Shown here: positions 27,200 through 36,062 of the stretch, in pieces | Position numbering within the stretch: the stretch's first letter is position 1 | Layout of the letters: every line of letters starts with the position of its first letter | NCBI GenBank assembly: GCA_949372755.1 | Contig: CASIBO010000001.1 | Coordinates: 62,001 to 126,000, forward strand | From: UBA9926 sp018645765 | GTDB lineage: Bacteria; Pseudomonadota; Gammaproteobacteria; Pseudomonadales; Azotimanducaceae | Reading direction: 5' to 3' | Length of the DNA: 64,000 nucleotides | The notes under the pieces: model-generated | Told to the model about the DNA's origin: nothing | Database searches by the model: none | What the model saw: only the letters and a program-made list of their open reading frames with translations | Translations under genes and position numbers: made by a program

Positions 27200-27316
27200 G
27201 CGCGGCATGCTATCACGACGCGGCACCAAAAAAGCAGCTGATTCTAGATCCTACGGTCTACCCGATGATCGCCTGAATCCCTTATGATGCCCAAATCCCA
27301 GTAATGGACCACCGCA

Positions 27317-27934
27317 ATGAAATTGTACGGCTACCCCGGCGCACCCAATCCCCGAAAAGTGGAGATCTTTTTGGCAGAGAAAGCCCTCGACTACGAATTC
27401 GTCAACGTCAATCTTGCTAAAGGCGAACAACGATCAGAGCTTTTCCTGCAGAAGAATCTGCTCGGAAAAATACCCGTTTTAGAAACGGATGATGGCCAGC
27501 ACCTTAATGAATCCACAGCCATTTGCCGCTACCTTGAAGCCTGCCATCCAACGCCAAGTTTATTTGGCGCAACCCCATTCGACATCGGTCTGATTGAAAT
27601 GCGCAATCGGCACGTGGAACTGAATCTGTGGACGCAAATAGGGATCGCCTGGGTCAATGGCCCCATTGTCGGGAAAATGGGCCGTTTTGAGCAAAACCCA
27701 ATGGCCCTGACCCAGGCCGAAAAAGCCGTTCGGCACGTCTATAAGCGGTTCAACGATGAACTGGCAACAACTGATTTTGTCGCAACGGCTGGATTTTCGA
27801 TGGCCGATATCTCGCTTTGGGTTGCCGTAGACTTTGCCTCACGCATGGTTTCGTTAAAACCCGGCGCGGATCTCACGCACCTCACCGCCTGGTTTGACCG
27901 ACAAAGTCAGCGCGCAAGCATCGCGCGCCCTTGA
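27317..27934 (+). CDS. Glutathione S-transferase family protein
   Basis: 205 residues. The N-terminal thioredoxin-like domain (M-K-L-Y-G-Y-P-G-A-P-N-P-R-K-V) is followed by K-I-P-V-L-E (cis-Pro) and L-N-E-S-T-A-I-C-R-Y-L-E, where E-S binds glutathione in this family. The C-terminal helical domain is present but ends abruptly after R-A-S-I-A-R-P, as in many bacterial members. Substrate is unknown. The next gene starts 6 bp downstream, so the two are likely one operon. Confidence 0.88.
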   Translation: MKLYGYPGAPNPRKVEIFLAEKALDYEFVNVNLAKGEQRSELFLQKNLLGKIPVLETDDGQHLNESTAICRYLEACHPTPSLFGATPFDIGLIEMRNRHVELNLWTQIGIAWVNGPIVGKMGRFEQNPMALTQAEKAVRHVYKRFNDELATTDFVATAGFSMADISLWVAVDFASRMVSLKPGADLTHLTAWFDRQSQRASIARP

Positions 27935-27940
27935 TCCGAC

Positions 27941-28360
27941 ATGTCTGACGATCGATCCAAAAAGCGTCTTCAGCGTCTAACGCGAACCGCTGAGGCCCTG
28001 CTGAAACAACCGACCCGACTGCGCGAAAAGTTGGCTAATGCGGCAAAGAAATTGAGGCAGACCGATTCGGGCCAGCTGCAAGGGATTAAAAGCCAGCTGA
28101 CTGAACTCATCGAATTCGGTCAGGATATTTTACGGGGCAACTATCAAACCATTGACGTGAAAACACCCGTCATGGTGATCGCGGCAATATTGTATTTTCT
28201 GCTTCCTTTGGACAGTATCCCGGACTTCATTCTTGGCCTCGGCTACCTTGACGATGTCACGGTGATCACTTTTGTTTACCGGCAGTTGAGCAACGAGCTG
28301 GAGAAGTACCGAGCATGGCGGGCCGACAAACCGTCCGATAACGACGAAACCAGTCATTAG
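27941..28360 (+). CDS. DUF1232 (YkvA) family protein
   Basis: 139 residues. The DUF1232 core is I-L-Y-F-L-L-P-L-D-S-I-P-D-F-I, followed by G-L-G-Y-L-D-D, including the conserved P-x-D-x-I-P-D and D-D. About 65 residues upstream are charged and helical, and one hydrophobic helix overlaps the core. The family is membrane-associated and of unknown function. It begins 6 bp after the GST stop. Confidence 0.85.
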   Translation: MSDDRSKKRLQRLTRTAEALLKQPTRLREKLANAAKKLRQTDSGQLQGIKSQLTELIEFGQDILRGNYQTIDVKTPVMVIAAILYFLLPLDSIPDFILGLGYLDDVTVITFVYRQLSNELEKYRAWRADKPSDNDETSH

Positions 28361-28493
28361 TGGGCATCCGCAATCGCCCTTTAACATCCTAGCAGTGAGT
28401 GCTTTAAAGCGCACCGGCAGACAGACATTAACGGCACCCACCTTTCGTGTCATTCGATCTTGATGGAACAGCCGTTGGGTCTCGCTCATTTTT

Positions 28494-28587
28494 GAGGCGC
28501 TTTGCGCTGAGGGCTCTATTCGCTGAGGATGCTTTTCCCACTGAGAGCGCTTTGCCCGCTGAGGACGCTTTGCGCTGAGGGCGCTTT
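28494..28587. repeat. Degenerate tandem repeat, about six units of 15-18 bp
   Basis: Successive units begin GAGG or GAGA and end CGCT, for example GAGGCGCTTTGCGCT (28494), GAGGGCTCTATTCGCT (28509), GAGAGCGCTTTGCCCGCT (28543) and GAGGACGCTTTGCGCT (28561). The last, partial unit GAGGGCGCTTT ends 38 bases before the GTG start of the crotonase gene. The units contain the palindrome AGCGCT or near matches. It is not in a credible reading frame. Confidence 0.75.
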
Positions 28588-28625
28588 CATGATATTCCTC
28601 TTTCTTTGCCTTTGGAGACAATCCA

Positions 28626-29474
28626 GTGCTCAGCTATCAGGAAATTCTCTATATCGTTCATGACCGCGTCGCGACCATTACACTCAATCGCCCCGATCAA
28701 CTCAATGCGCTGACCGATCGGACCCAGGCGGAGATTCGGCATGCGCTCGACCAAACTGAAACAAACGGCGCCGTAATCGGAAGCGTTTTGACCGGCGCTG
28801 GCCGCGGCTTTTGTGCAGGGGTCGACATGAATGCGCTCGGCGCGATGAGTGATGCGGGCAAACGGACGGAGCGCGACATGGATGCCCTCAAAGCAAGCCC
28901 AGGCAATCCCGATCATGATGAAAACTACCTTGGCTCGCCCACTTATTTTTTAGGGCTTCGAAAGCCCCTCATTGCCGCGGTGAATGGTGCCTGTGCAGGT
29001 TTGGGTTTCAGTTTCGCCACCTTTTGCGACCTGCGATTTATGGAAACCCAGGCCAAAATCGTCTCGTCTTTTGGACCCCGCGGTCTTATCGCAGAACATG
29101 GCACCAGCTGGATGCTCCCGCGATTGGTCGGACCCGCAAATGCTTTGGATATTTTTTGGAGCTCCCGAAAAATTGAAGGCGAGGAAGCATTTCGAATGGG
29201 TTGGGCAAACCGCTTGTGCGCGCCCGGCCAGGCTAAACTTGAGGCCGAAGCGTATTTGCGCGCCATTGCAGACACCTCCGCGCCCACCTCGATCATGATG
29301 ATGAAACGTCAGGTGTACAAGCACCTCAACCGAGAACTTGGCCCGGCAATGCAAGAATCAACTCGCTGGATGGATGACAGTTTAGCGCGGGATGATTTCA
29401 AAGAGGGTGTTGCGTCTTTTGTTGAGCGCCGTCCACCGTCGTTTGCTGAACTCAAAATCGAAGACCGGGACTAG
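28626..29474 (+). CDS. Enoyl-CoA hydratase/isomerase (crotonase) family protein
   Basis: 282 residues starting with GTG 28626, chosen because GGAGA is well placed and the family's N-terminus (V-A-T-I-T-L-N-R-P) follows about 15 residues in. The oxyanion hole segments are G-A-G-R-G-F-C-A-G-V-D-M and A-A-V-N-G-A-C-A-G-L-G-F-S. E-H-G-T-S-W-M-L-P-R-L-V-G holds the catalytic-region Glu. It acts on acyl-CoA esters, for hydration or isomerisation in fatty-acid or side-chain breakdown. Upstream lies the tandem repeat; downstream is a convergent SnoaL-like gene. Confidence 0.88.
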   Translation: MLSYQEILYIVHDRVATITLNRPDQLNALTDRTQAEIRHALDQTETNGAVIGSVLTGAGRGFCAGVDMNALGAMSDAGKRTERDMDALKASPGNPDHDENYLGSPTYFLGLRKPLIAAVNGACAGLGFSFATFCDLRFMETQAKIVSSFGPRGLIAEHGTSWMLPRLVGPANALDIFWSSRKIEGEEAFRMGWANRLCAPGQAKLEAEAYLRAIADTSAPTSIMMMKRQVYKHLNRELGPAMQESTRWMDDSLARDDFKEGVASFVERRPPSFAELKIEDRD

Positions 29475-29501
29475 AACCCCTTCAGTTCAAGCAACGCCTC
29501 G

Positions 29502-29528
29502 CCTGGCCCCCTTTCGAGGGGCGTCAGG
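29502..29528. terminator. Possible bidirectional hairpin between convergent genes
   Basis: CCTGGCCCC and GGGGCGTCAGG can pair around the loop CTTTCGA, with a bulge. It lies between the stops of the crotonase (29474) and the SnoaL-like gene (29563), where a shared terminator is expected. There is no T tract on either side, so an intrinsic terminator is uncertain. Confidence 0.3.
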
Positions 29529-29562
29529 GACCCAGTGCTCGAATCCATTCATAACAGAACGG

Positions 29563-30234
29563 CTAGAGTGGCACCGTTGCAATGGCCTCGCCAGAAGGAC
29601 GATTTTCACCTGTGACCCGACGCAGCTCCATCGTCTGAATCTGCCAGCCAACGCCCGGCCGATAAACCACTTGGTCAAAGTAGGTGCCAAGAAAAAGCCA
29701 AACCTCCCGATCACTCTGCTCGTGCCATGCCTGCACATAGCTCTGCATATCAGCGCGGCCTGAGGTCACGGAACAGTCATCCGACCAAGCAAGATCACTC
29801 AATGCGACCAACTGGCTGCCGATTAAATGTTGGGTTGCCCCCAACGGACCCAAAGCCCCCTGCACCACGTCGACCCACCCATCGGGGCCGATTGCAGACA
29901 GCGGTTGTGTGCCAGGCCCTGTCACAGAAAAGGTCACATCAGGCGTAAATATGCGCCGATAGGTTTCTCGGCCAGCCGCCACCGAGGCCTCGTCATTCAG
30001 ACCAATCTGGTCCGTTGCAACCGCGTAAGACCGCCGAAGATATTCGATCTCCTGCCGCGCAACCGCTTCAACCATCGCTTTCGTACACATCCTTTGCTCC
30101 TGTTCTTCGGCACTAACCGTGCCCCAACCCATGACCAGCAAGCCCGCGAGGGCCAAAACTAATTGCTGAACCCGCCTGGCGTTATGCTGGATCAAAACTA
30201 ACGTGTAACCCTTCCACGCCGTGTAACAAGGCAT
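29563..30234 (-). CDS. Exported SnoaL/NTF2-like protein
   Basis: The mature part is an NTF2-like alpha+beta barrel of about 160 residues: E-I-E-Y-L-R-R-S-Y-A-V-A-T-D, F-T-P-D-V-T-F-S-V-T-G, H-L-I-G-S-Q and W-L-F-L-G-T-Y. A signal peptide precedes it (V-Q-Q-L-V-L-A-L-A-G-L-L-V-M-G, then T-V-S-A before E-E-Q). The start could be ATG 30234 or TTG 30195; both lie inside the P450 gene that ends at 30182, so the genes overlap by up to about 50 bases and are probably translationally coupled. Function is unknown; family members are isomerases, cyclases or hydratases. Export separates it from the cytoplasmic P450. Confidence 0.75.
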   Translation of the reverse strand: MPCYTAWKGYTLVLIQHNARRVQQLVLALAGLLVMGWGTVSAEEQEQRMCTKAMVEAVARQEIEYLRRSYAVATDQIGLNDEASVAAGRETYRRIFTPDVTFSVTGPGTQPLSAIGPDGWVDVVQGALGPLGATQHLIGSQLVALSDLAWSDDCSVTSGRADMQSYVQAWHEQSDREVWLFLGTYFDQVVYRPGVGWQIQTMELRRVTGENRPSGEAIATVPL

Positions 30235-31465
30235 TGGCCGCAAATTCAGGCGCGCTGGCGCCTTCCGACAGTCGGAAGTTTTGCAACCGCTCGAAGATGA
30301 CTTTAAAGCCAATGTTCATCTCGCGCCGGCTTAAGGCCGCCCCTAAACAGTGATGTACGCCTTTGCCGAATGCGACCTGCTCTTTCAAATTCGGTCGACT
30401 GATATCGAAGCGGCTTGGTTCTGGGAACCGCCTTTCATCTTGATTCGCCGAGGCAAACCGCGCGAATAGAATTGCGTCTTTCGGAATCACAACGCCGTGC
30501 CACTCAACCTCGTGCACGGAGCGTCTAAACATATTGGAGGACGGGCTAGAGATTCTTAAAACCTCTTCAACAAAGTTCGATATCATTTCAGGCGAGGGAT
30601 CACGCTTTAACTTTTCGTACTCCTCCGGGTTTTCAATCAGCAGCCAGATGCCTTCGGTAATCGATGCCGAGGTGGTCTCATTACCCGCAACCAATATTTG
30701 GCTAATCATCGACAAACATTCTTCAATACTGAGCGGCTGTTCGCCATCGATACTGGCATTAACAATCTTCGACAAAATGTCGTCTTTGGGTTCTGCACGG
30801 CGTTCCGCAATTCGTTCCACGAAATAATGCTGAAACTCAACCATACCGCGCGCAGATTCGCGAATACCTTCAGCATCGAGCTGTTGGCTGAGGTTACCAA
30901 TAAAGGCTTCCGTCCACTTCCGGAACAGATGTAAATCGGACATGGGCGCCCCCAACTGGGATACGATCACGCGCAACGGTAGCGGCACCCCAAAGGCGGA
31001 CAAAAATTCACACTCACCATCTTCAATCATGTCATCGATTAGGGCATTGGCGGTATTTTCAATAAACGGCTCAAGTGCTTTCAAACTGCTCGGCGAAAAA
31101 GCCCCATCCACAAATTTTCGATATCGCCGCTGCAAGGGTGGGTCCTGGGTCAACATGGTTGCAACCGTCGGATAACCCTCTTTCAAAATCGCAACCAACT
31201 CGGGGTCTTGTGAGGCGCCCATTGCACGGGTGGGTTTGAGCATGACGCTCGAAAAATTAGCGGGATCCATTGCCATCTTCACAACATCGTCGTAACGCGA
31301 TACAAAGAAAATTCCAGACTGAGGATCCTGATAGATCGGCGCCTCGTCTCGGAGTCGCCGGTTCATGGCCCAAGGGCGTTTTAACAGTTCCGGATGCATC
31401 GGGTGAAGCTCATGCATCGGGCAGGTTAGGGCTGCGTCTAATACGCTGACTGAATCTTGACTCAC
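30182..31465 (-). CDS. Cytochrome P450
   Basis: 427 residues from GTG 31465, with GGAGG six bases upstream. The haem-binding loop is F-G-K-G-V-H-H-C-L-G with Cys373. The I helix has A-G-N-E-T-T-S (oxygen activation) and the K helix E-E-V-L-R (E-x-x-R). There is no membrane anchor, as in soluble bacterial class I P450s that use ferredoxin; no ferredoxin or reductase gene lies nearby. Substrate is unknown. It overlaps the downstream SnoaL-like gene. Confidence 0.92.
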   Translation of the reverse strand: MSQDSVSVLDAALTCPMHELHPMHPELLKRPWAMNRRLRDEAPIYQDPQSGIFFVSRYDDVVKMAMDPANFSSVMLKPTRAMGASQDPELVAILKEGYPTVATMLTQDPPLQRRYRKFVDGAFSPSSLKALEPFIENTANALIDDMIEDGECEFLSAFGVPLPLRVIVSQLGAPMSDLHLFRKWTEAFIGNLSQQLDAEGIRESARGMVEFQHYFVERIAERRAEPKDDILSKIVNASIDGEQPLSIEECLSMISQILVAGNETTSASITEGIWLLIENPEEYEKLKRDPSPEMISNFVEEVLRISSPSSNMFRRSVHEVEWHGVVIPKDAILFARFASANQDERRFPEPSRFDISRPNLKEQVAFGKGVHHCLGAALSRREMNIGFKVIFERLQNFRLSEGASAPEFAANALLHGVEGLHVSFDPA

Positions 31466-31806
31466 AGGGCCTCCATTGATTTAACGCCCATCAAACGAGG
31501 CGTCGTAACAAGGTAGCTTTTTTTGCGCAGAAATCCAAGCACAGCTGACTGTTTTACCAATCTATTCCAATAAAAAGCGGTTGCCACAACCGTAACCGAC
31601 TCACTTAGGGACCGCCCACCGGCCTAATATGGGTTTCAATCAAAACAGAAAATGCTATGGTCGGATTCAGTAATCGCTCTGGACTGGATCCGCAACGGGA
31701 CGGCTAGCCCTATTATGGCGGTGTTGAGGCTCGACAACGGCTATTTAAAACACGCCTGTAGGATGCGATGGCTTTAAAACACCTCTTTTACAACTCTGGG
31801 AGCCCC
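31466..31806. other. Divergent intergenic region with a 16-nt match to the 16S rRNA 3' region
   Basis: This region separates the P450 (minus) from an SDR (plus). GTCGTAACAAGGTAGC at 31502-31517 equals the highly conserved stretch near the 3' end of bacterial 16S rRNA, but flanking bases do not match, so it is not an rRNA gene. Promoters for both genes are expected here; I could not place them with confidence. Confidence 0.4.
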
Positions 31807-32667
31807 ATGGAATATTTTCAAGATAAAGTTGCTGTCATCACCGGCGCCGCCAGCGGTATCGGCCAAGCGCTGGCAGAACGCTGCTTGCAAGAGGGCATGA
31901 AGGTCATGCTGGCCGATGTCGAGGCGGACGCTTTAACGGCAACCGCGGTAACCTTTCGAGCCCGCTATAACAATCCAATCGAAACCCAAGTGGTTGACGT
32001 CAGCGTGCTTGAGGCGCTCACGGCCCTGCGCGACGCGACCCTTGAGGCCTATGGCGCAGTGCACTTATTGTTCAACAATGCCGGGGTTGGCGGCTCAGGA
32101 GGCGCCTGGACGGGCACTGAGCAAGATTGGGCGTGGGTGATCGGCGTTAATTTGATGAGTGTGGTCCACGGACAACGGTTGTTCGTGCCCATCATGCTCG
32201 AGCAAAACGAGCCTGGGCACATTGTTAACACCGCATCCGTTGCAGGCTTGATGGGCGGCGTAACCAACGCGCCCTATTCCGTCACCAAGCATGGTGTCGT
32301 TGCGCTGACCGAACACTTGTACCGGGACTTATTAGTGGCCGATGCAAAACTGGGTTGCTCTGTGCTCTGCCCCGGCATCATTCGAACCAATATCGGCGAC
32401 AGTGGCCGAAACCGCCCAGAGGCGTTAAAGAACGCAGCCCCGGTCGCACTGACGCCTCAGCAAGAAGCCCTACGAGCCCAATTTGCGGCGGTTATGGCAG
32501 AAGGCATGCTACCAAGCGCCGTCGCTGAAACCGTGTTTAAAGGCATTCGTAATAATCAGTTATACATCCAAACCCATGATCAATTTAATGACCGCATTAT
32601 GGCCCGCGCTGAAGACATCACCCAAGGCACCAATCCGGATCCAAAGATATTTCAGTGGCTCAATTAA
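31807..32667 (+). CDS. Short-chain dehydrogenase/reductase (SDR)
   Basis: 286 residues from ATG 31807, which has GGGAG upstream and gives the normal classical-SDR N-terminus; an in-frame ATG at 31768 would add 13 residues. The cofactor loop is T-G-A-A-S-G-I-G, the N-N-A-G motif is present, and the catalytic Ser precedes Y-S-V-T-K (Y-x-x-x-K). A-D-V-E at the end of beta 2 carries an Asp, suggesting NAD(H). It oxidises an alcohol or reduces a ketone. No partner gene is obvious; it is divergent from the P450. Confidence 0.87.
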   Translation: MEYFQDKVAVITGAASGIGQALAERCLQEGMKVMLADVEADALTATAVTFRARYNNPIETQVVDVSVLEALTALRDATLEAYGAVHLLFNNAGVGGSGGAWTGTEQDWAWVIGVNLMSVVHGQRLFVPIMLEQNEPGHIVNTASVAGLMGGVTNAPYSVTKHGVVALTEHLYRDLLVADAKLGCSVLCPGIIRTNIGDSGRNRPEALKNAAPVALTPQQEALRAQFAAVMAEGMLPSAVAETVFKGIRNNQLYIQTHDQFNDRIMARAEDITQGTNPDPKIFQWLN

Positions 32668-32721
32668 CATCAGAACGACCCAGAACAAGGGGCTAATCTC
32701 GGTAAACCAACACTGGGTGAG

Positions 32722-34194
32722 CTAGCGAGTCGGCGGCAGCGCCTTGAGCACTTCCCGCGTGAGGTCCCAAAAATTAAACCCCTGAAGGCCATAATCTAGG
32801 CCGCGACGGACAATGACGATTTGGTGTGACGGTACGACAATCACAAATTGCCCCCGACTGCCTGCTGTCGCATAAGCGTCTTTGGGAATGTCCGTTCGAT
32901 CATTCGGCACTAACCACCACTGCCCACCATACTGCGCCCTCGGGTTGGTCGTAATCGGTGCTGGCGTTCGAATAAAGTCAATCCAATCTTTCGAGATCAA
33001 TCGCTCACCCCGCCAAACGCCCTCATTCAGATACAGCAGCCCCAAGCGCCCTAGATCTCGTGCATTGCTATACACCTGTGAACTCAATATAAAATCGCCG
33101 AACCGGTCAGCGCCAATCAAGGTGTGATGCATCCCGAGTTTCTTGAGCAGCCTTTGACCCGGATAACCGTGATAGCTTTGAGCATCAGGCAAGACGCGCC
33201 GCATCGCATAGATCGCCAACAAGGTGTCATAGTTTTCATAATCCCAAAAGGTCCCCGGCGTCCGAACAAGCCCGCGTCGCCTTGCCTCAATGACCGAACT
33301 CTCGCCCGCCCAATAGGCAAGGCCACTGCCTGATTGGTATTCCATCCTAGAAGAATCCACTGGGTAGAGCCCGCTGGCCATATGCAAAACGTGGCGTAAG
33401 GTGATGTTCGCCCGCGGATCGGTCTCGGATACTGCCAACTTCGGCAACCAATCTACCGGTAACGGATCATCCAAACTTAGAAGACCATCTTCGACCAACA
33501 TGCCGATTAACGTCGACGCGATACTTTTTGCCGTTGACCAAGTCCTGGTCCGCGTTGCGGCATCAAACCCTGGCGCATAACGTTCGAGCAAAACCTGGTC
33601 ACCCCGAGTAATCAATAAACTCACGGTCATTTGTTCAGCAACGGCCGGCTCAAATGCCCATTTCGCGGCTTGCTGTAACAGCGCCTGATCGACGTCGATG
33701 GGTTGCTCAATCACCACATGCTCGCCATAAGGCCAATCAACCGCTGCGGTCATATCACGAGAAAACGGCATGGGCGCGTCGGGTAGTCCTTGCAAGACGT
33801 CCGGAGTTGCCTGAGAGGCAGCCGGCAGTACCATACAGCTAAAACCTTCACGAAAAATCGCGGTAACCGCAGCCTCTGGCGCATCCGTGCCGACCGTCAC
33901 AGACCGAGACGCCCAGTCAACCTGATAAGGACCCTTTGCTGCCGTACCACGAGCGCCATCAAAGCGCGGCGGTTCGAGATATTTCAGTTCCTGATCAAAA
34001 ACCTGAGTGAGGGATCTGTGACTGGTAAATAAGCCATTACACATCAAGACCGCTTGCACCCCATGGACAATCGTCTGCCGTTGGGCCTGCCGCCAGTCGG
34101 CTAAGGTCAGCGCACTAAAACCAAGGGTTGAGATGAACGCAAGGACCATCATCCAAGACGTTGGCCCGTTAATAAATCTTTTATCGGTCATCAC
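32722..34194 (-). CDS. Exported or membrane-anchored serine hydrolase, beta-lactamase fold
   Basis: 490 residues. An N-terminal hydrophobic segment (M-M-V-L-A-F-I-S-T-L-G-F-S-A-L) is a signal peptide or anchor. The catalytic domain has S-T-A-K (S-x-x-K) in W-S-T-A-K-S-I-A-S-T and Y-E-N (Y-x-N) in W-D-Y-E-N-Y-D-T, so both core motifs are intact. The extra roughly 150 residues before the domain are not recognised. The first codon is GTG directly followed by ATG (34191). It lies 36 bp after the amidohydrolase stop and is probably last in that operon. Confidence 0.83.
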   Translation of the reverse strand: MMTDKRFINGPTSWMMVLAFISTLGFSALTLADWRQAQRQTIVHGVQAVLMCNGLFTSHRSLTQVFDQELKYLEPPRFDGARGTAAKGPYQVDWASRSVTVGTDAPEAAVTAIFREGFSCMVLPAASQATPDVLQGLPDAPMPFSRDMTAAVDWPYGEHVVIEQPIDVDQALLQQAAKWAFEPAVAEQMTVSLLITRGDQVLLERYAPGFDAATRTRTWSTAKSIASTLIGMLVEDGLLSLDDPLPVDWLPKLAVSETDPRANITLRHVLHMASGLYPVDSSRMEYQSGSGLAYWAGESSVIEARRRGLVRTPGTFWDYENYDTLLAIYAMRRVLPDAQSYHGYPGQRLLKKLGMHHTLIGADRFGDFILSSQVYSNARDLGRLGLLYLNEGVWRGERLISKDWIDFIRTPAPITTNPRAQYGGQWWLVPNDRTDIPKDAYATAGSRGQFVIVVPSHQIVIVRRGLDYGLQGFNFWDLTREVLKALPPTR

Positions 34195-34230
34195 GCTTGA
34201 ACCCTCCGCCCCTGACCATTTCGCGTAAGT

Positions 34231-35976
34231 TCAACTCCTGATCAGGCGGCCCGGGCGGGCGCCCGTATCTTGGTCCCGCTCACGAGTCTTAACCCCTGCC
34301 ACGAAGGTGTTGAGGTAGCCTGAAGCTGATTGCAGTATCCTGCCGCCGCCTGCCGGCAGGTCATGGGTCACTTGCAGCGCGCCCAGGTTCAGACGCTCTA
34401 AATCGATCACATTTAAGTCAGCCCGTTGACCAGGCCGAATCCGGCCCCGGTCACTCAGACCGAATAGATCCGCATTGCGAGCGGTTTGTTTGGCGACAAT
34501 CAGCTCAATGGGCAAACGAGGGCCCCGGCTGCGATCGCGAACCCAATGCATGAGCTGATAGGTTGGCCCGACGGCATCGAAAATCAGATTCACATGGGCG
34601 CCCGCATCGGACAAACCAATGGTCGTGTTTGGATGCTGAATCATCTCGCTAATAACATTGAAATTACCCTCAACGAAATTAGCCCCGAGAGAGATCGCAA
34701 AATTATTACCGTTGTTGCCCAAAAGAAAATCGTACACAAAGCTGTCGATGGGCTGGCCCGCTTTAGCCGCTAGCGCGCCCAGGTTACCGCTGGCTTCTGG
34801 CTCGTAGTTCATGGGCACCTCGAGCGGGAACATGCTGGCCGCCGCCATCCCTAACAAACCATAGATGTTCTCCATCGAGCCTGACAGCTCCGGCTTGATA
34901 TCCTCATCGGCCAGGATCGCTGCTTTGACTTCAGGTTTTCTTAAGGCCTCGAGTCGCGCCTCAAAGGGGAGGTTTGCCAGCGCCAAATACGTGCGACGCC
35001 GCTGAAACATATGATAGGACTGTAAACTGGTCACAAACCCAATCGGGCGGGTCGCAATTTGCGGCACAACCTTGAGTCCTTGACCAGACGCGGTTGCAAC
35101 CAGATCAAGGCAAGCGCGCCACTGATCTGGCCGATTGAAATTCTGCGCCAAGGTGAACGTAACCGGACAACCACTCGCCTTTGCAATATCGACGAACAGC
35201 GACACCTCTTCCTCCGTCGTTTGATGCTCTGGACCCGCCAGGTCTCCCACAACGCCGGCCGGCACGGCTTGGAACACCCCCCGCCCTGCGGCTTTCATGG
35301 CATTCGCCAGCGCCATCAACTCGTCACGCTCGGCAAACGTGCCCGGAATGGTTTCGCCCAGCACACTCCGATGCCCTACGGTTCGAGAAGTTGAAAAACC
35401 AAGGGCACCGGCTTCAACAGCCTGTTGAACAATCAAGGCCATCGCGCTCAAATCATCAGCGGTTGCATTTTCATGTCGAAGGGCGCGATCCCCCATTACA
35501 TAATTCCGCAGCGCACTGTGCGGGACTTGGGTGCCTACATCTAAGGTGTACTGCCGCGAGGCGATATAATCCAAATACTCCGGAAAAGTCTCCCATCGCC
35601 CCCACTCAATCCCCTCATACAGCGCGGTGCCCGGAATATCTTCAACGCCTTCCATCAATTCAATCAATCGTTGTTCACCGCCAGGAGGCGCTGGCGCAAA
35701 GCCCACGCCACAATTGCCCATGACCACACTGGTAACCCCATGGCTGAACGACGGGTCAAGCGTATCGTCCCAGCTCACCTGACCATCATAATGAGTATGC
35801 ACATCCACCCAACCGGGGGTTGCGACCGCGCCATCAGCTTGAATTTCTTCCCGGCCGCGACCGGCAACCGTGCCTACGGCCTGAATCAACCCATCTTGAA
35901 TCGCAATATCGCCTGAAAACGGGGCGGCCCCATTGCCGTCAACAATCTGTGCGCCTCGAATAACCGTGTCAAACAT
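34231..35976 (-). CDS. Amidohydrolase, N-acyl-D-amino-acid deacylase (D-aminoacylase) type
   Basis: 581 residues. The N-terminal metal site is V-D-V-H-T-H-Y-D-G-Q, with W-D-D shortly after, then G-N-C-G-V-G-F-A-P, the signature of the D-aminoacylase / dihydroorotase-like group. The late S-D-A-G-A-H-V carries the catalytic Asp. AAGGAGAG precedes ATG 35976. No signal peptide is present. Enzymes of this group cleave N-acyl amino acids or related amides. It follows an acyl-CoA ligase by 86 bp and precedes a serine hydrolase on the same strand; the substrate is unknown. Confidence 0.86.
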   Translation of the reverse strand: MFDTVIRGAQIVDGNGAAPFSGDIAIQDGLIQAVGTVAGRGREEIQADGAVATPGWVDVHTHYDGQVSWDDTLDPSFSHGVTSVVMGNCGVGFAPAPPGGEQRLIELMEGVEDIPGTALYEGIEWGRWETFPEYLDYIASRQYTLDVGTQVPHSALRNYVMGDRALRHENATADDLSAMALIVQQAVEAGALGFSTSRTVGHRSVLGETIPGTFAERDELMALANAMKAAGRGVFQAVPAGVVGDLAGPEHQTTEEEVSLFVDIAKASGCPVTFTLAQNFNRPDQWRACLDLVATASGQGLKVVPQIATRPIGFVTSLQSYHMFQRRRTYLALANLPFEARLEALRKPEVKAAILADEDIKPELSGSMENIYGLLGMAAASMFPLEVPMNYEPEASGNLGALAAKAGQPIDSFVYDFLLGNNGNNFAISLGANFVEGNFNVISEMIQHPNTTIGLSDAGAHVNLIFDAVGPTYQLMHWVRDRSRGPRLPIELIVAKQTARNADLFGLSDRGRIRPGQRADLNVIDLERLNLGALQVTHDLPAGGGRILQSASGYLNTFVAGVKTRERDQDTGARPGRLIRS

Positions 35977-36062
35977 GTGGCTCTCCTTGTGAATATAAAC
36001 GAATATGACGAGGTCGAATCAGCGCATCCAAAACGCACTGTGTAAACCTTCGCTTACAGGGG

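Noticed and set aside
28494..28587. CRISPR array
   Set aside because: Units are contiguous, degenerate and without spacers of constant length, and no cas genes are nearby.
28130..28621. A 163-codon minus-strand open frame across the DUF1232 end and the tandem repeat
   Set aside because: Its Lys/Arg/Ser/Gln-rich stretch is only the translation of the DNA repeat, and the rest is antisense to DUF1232.
31502..31517. Possible rRNA gene fragment
   Set aside because: Only 16 bases match; no flanking 16S or spacer sequence is present.
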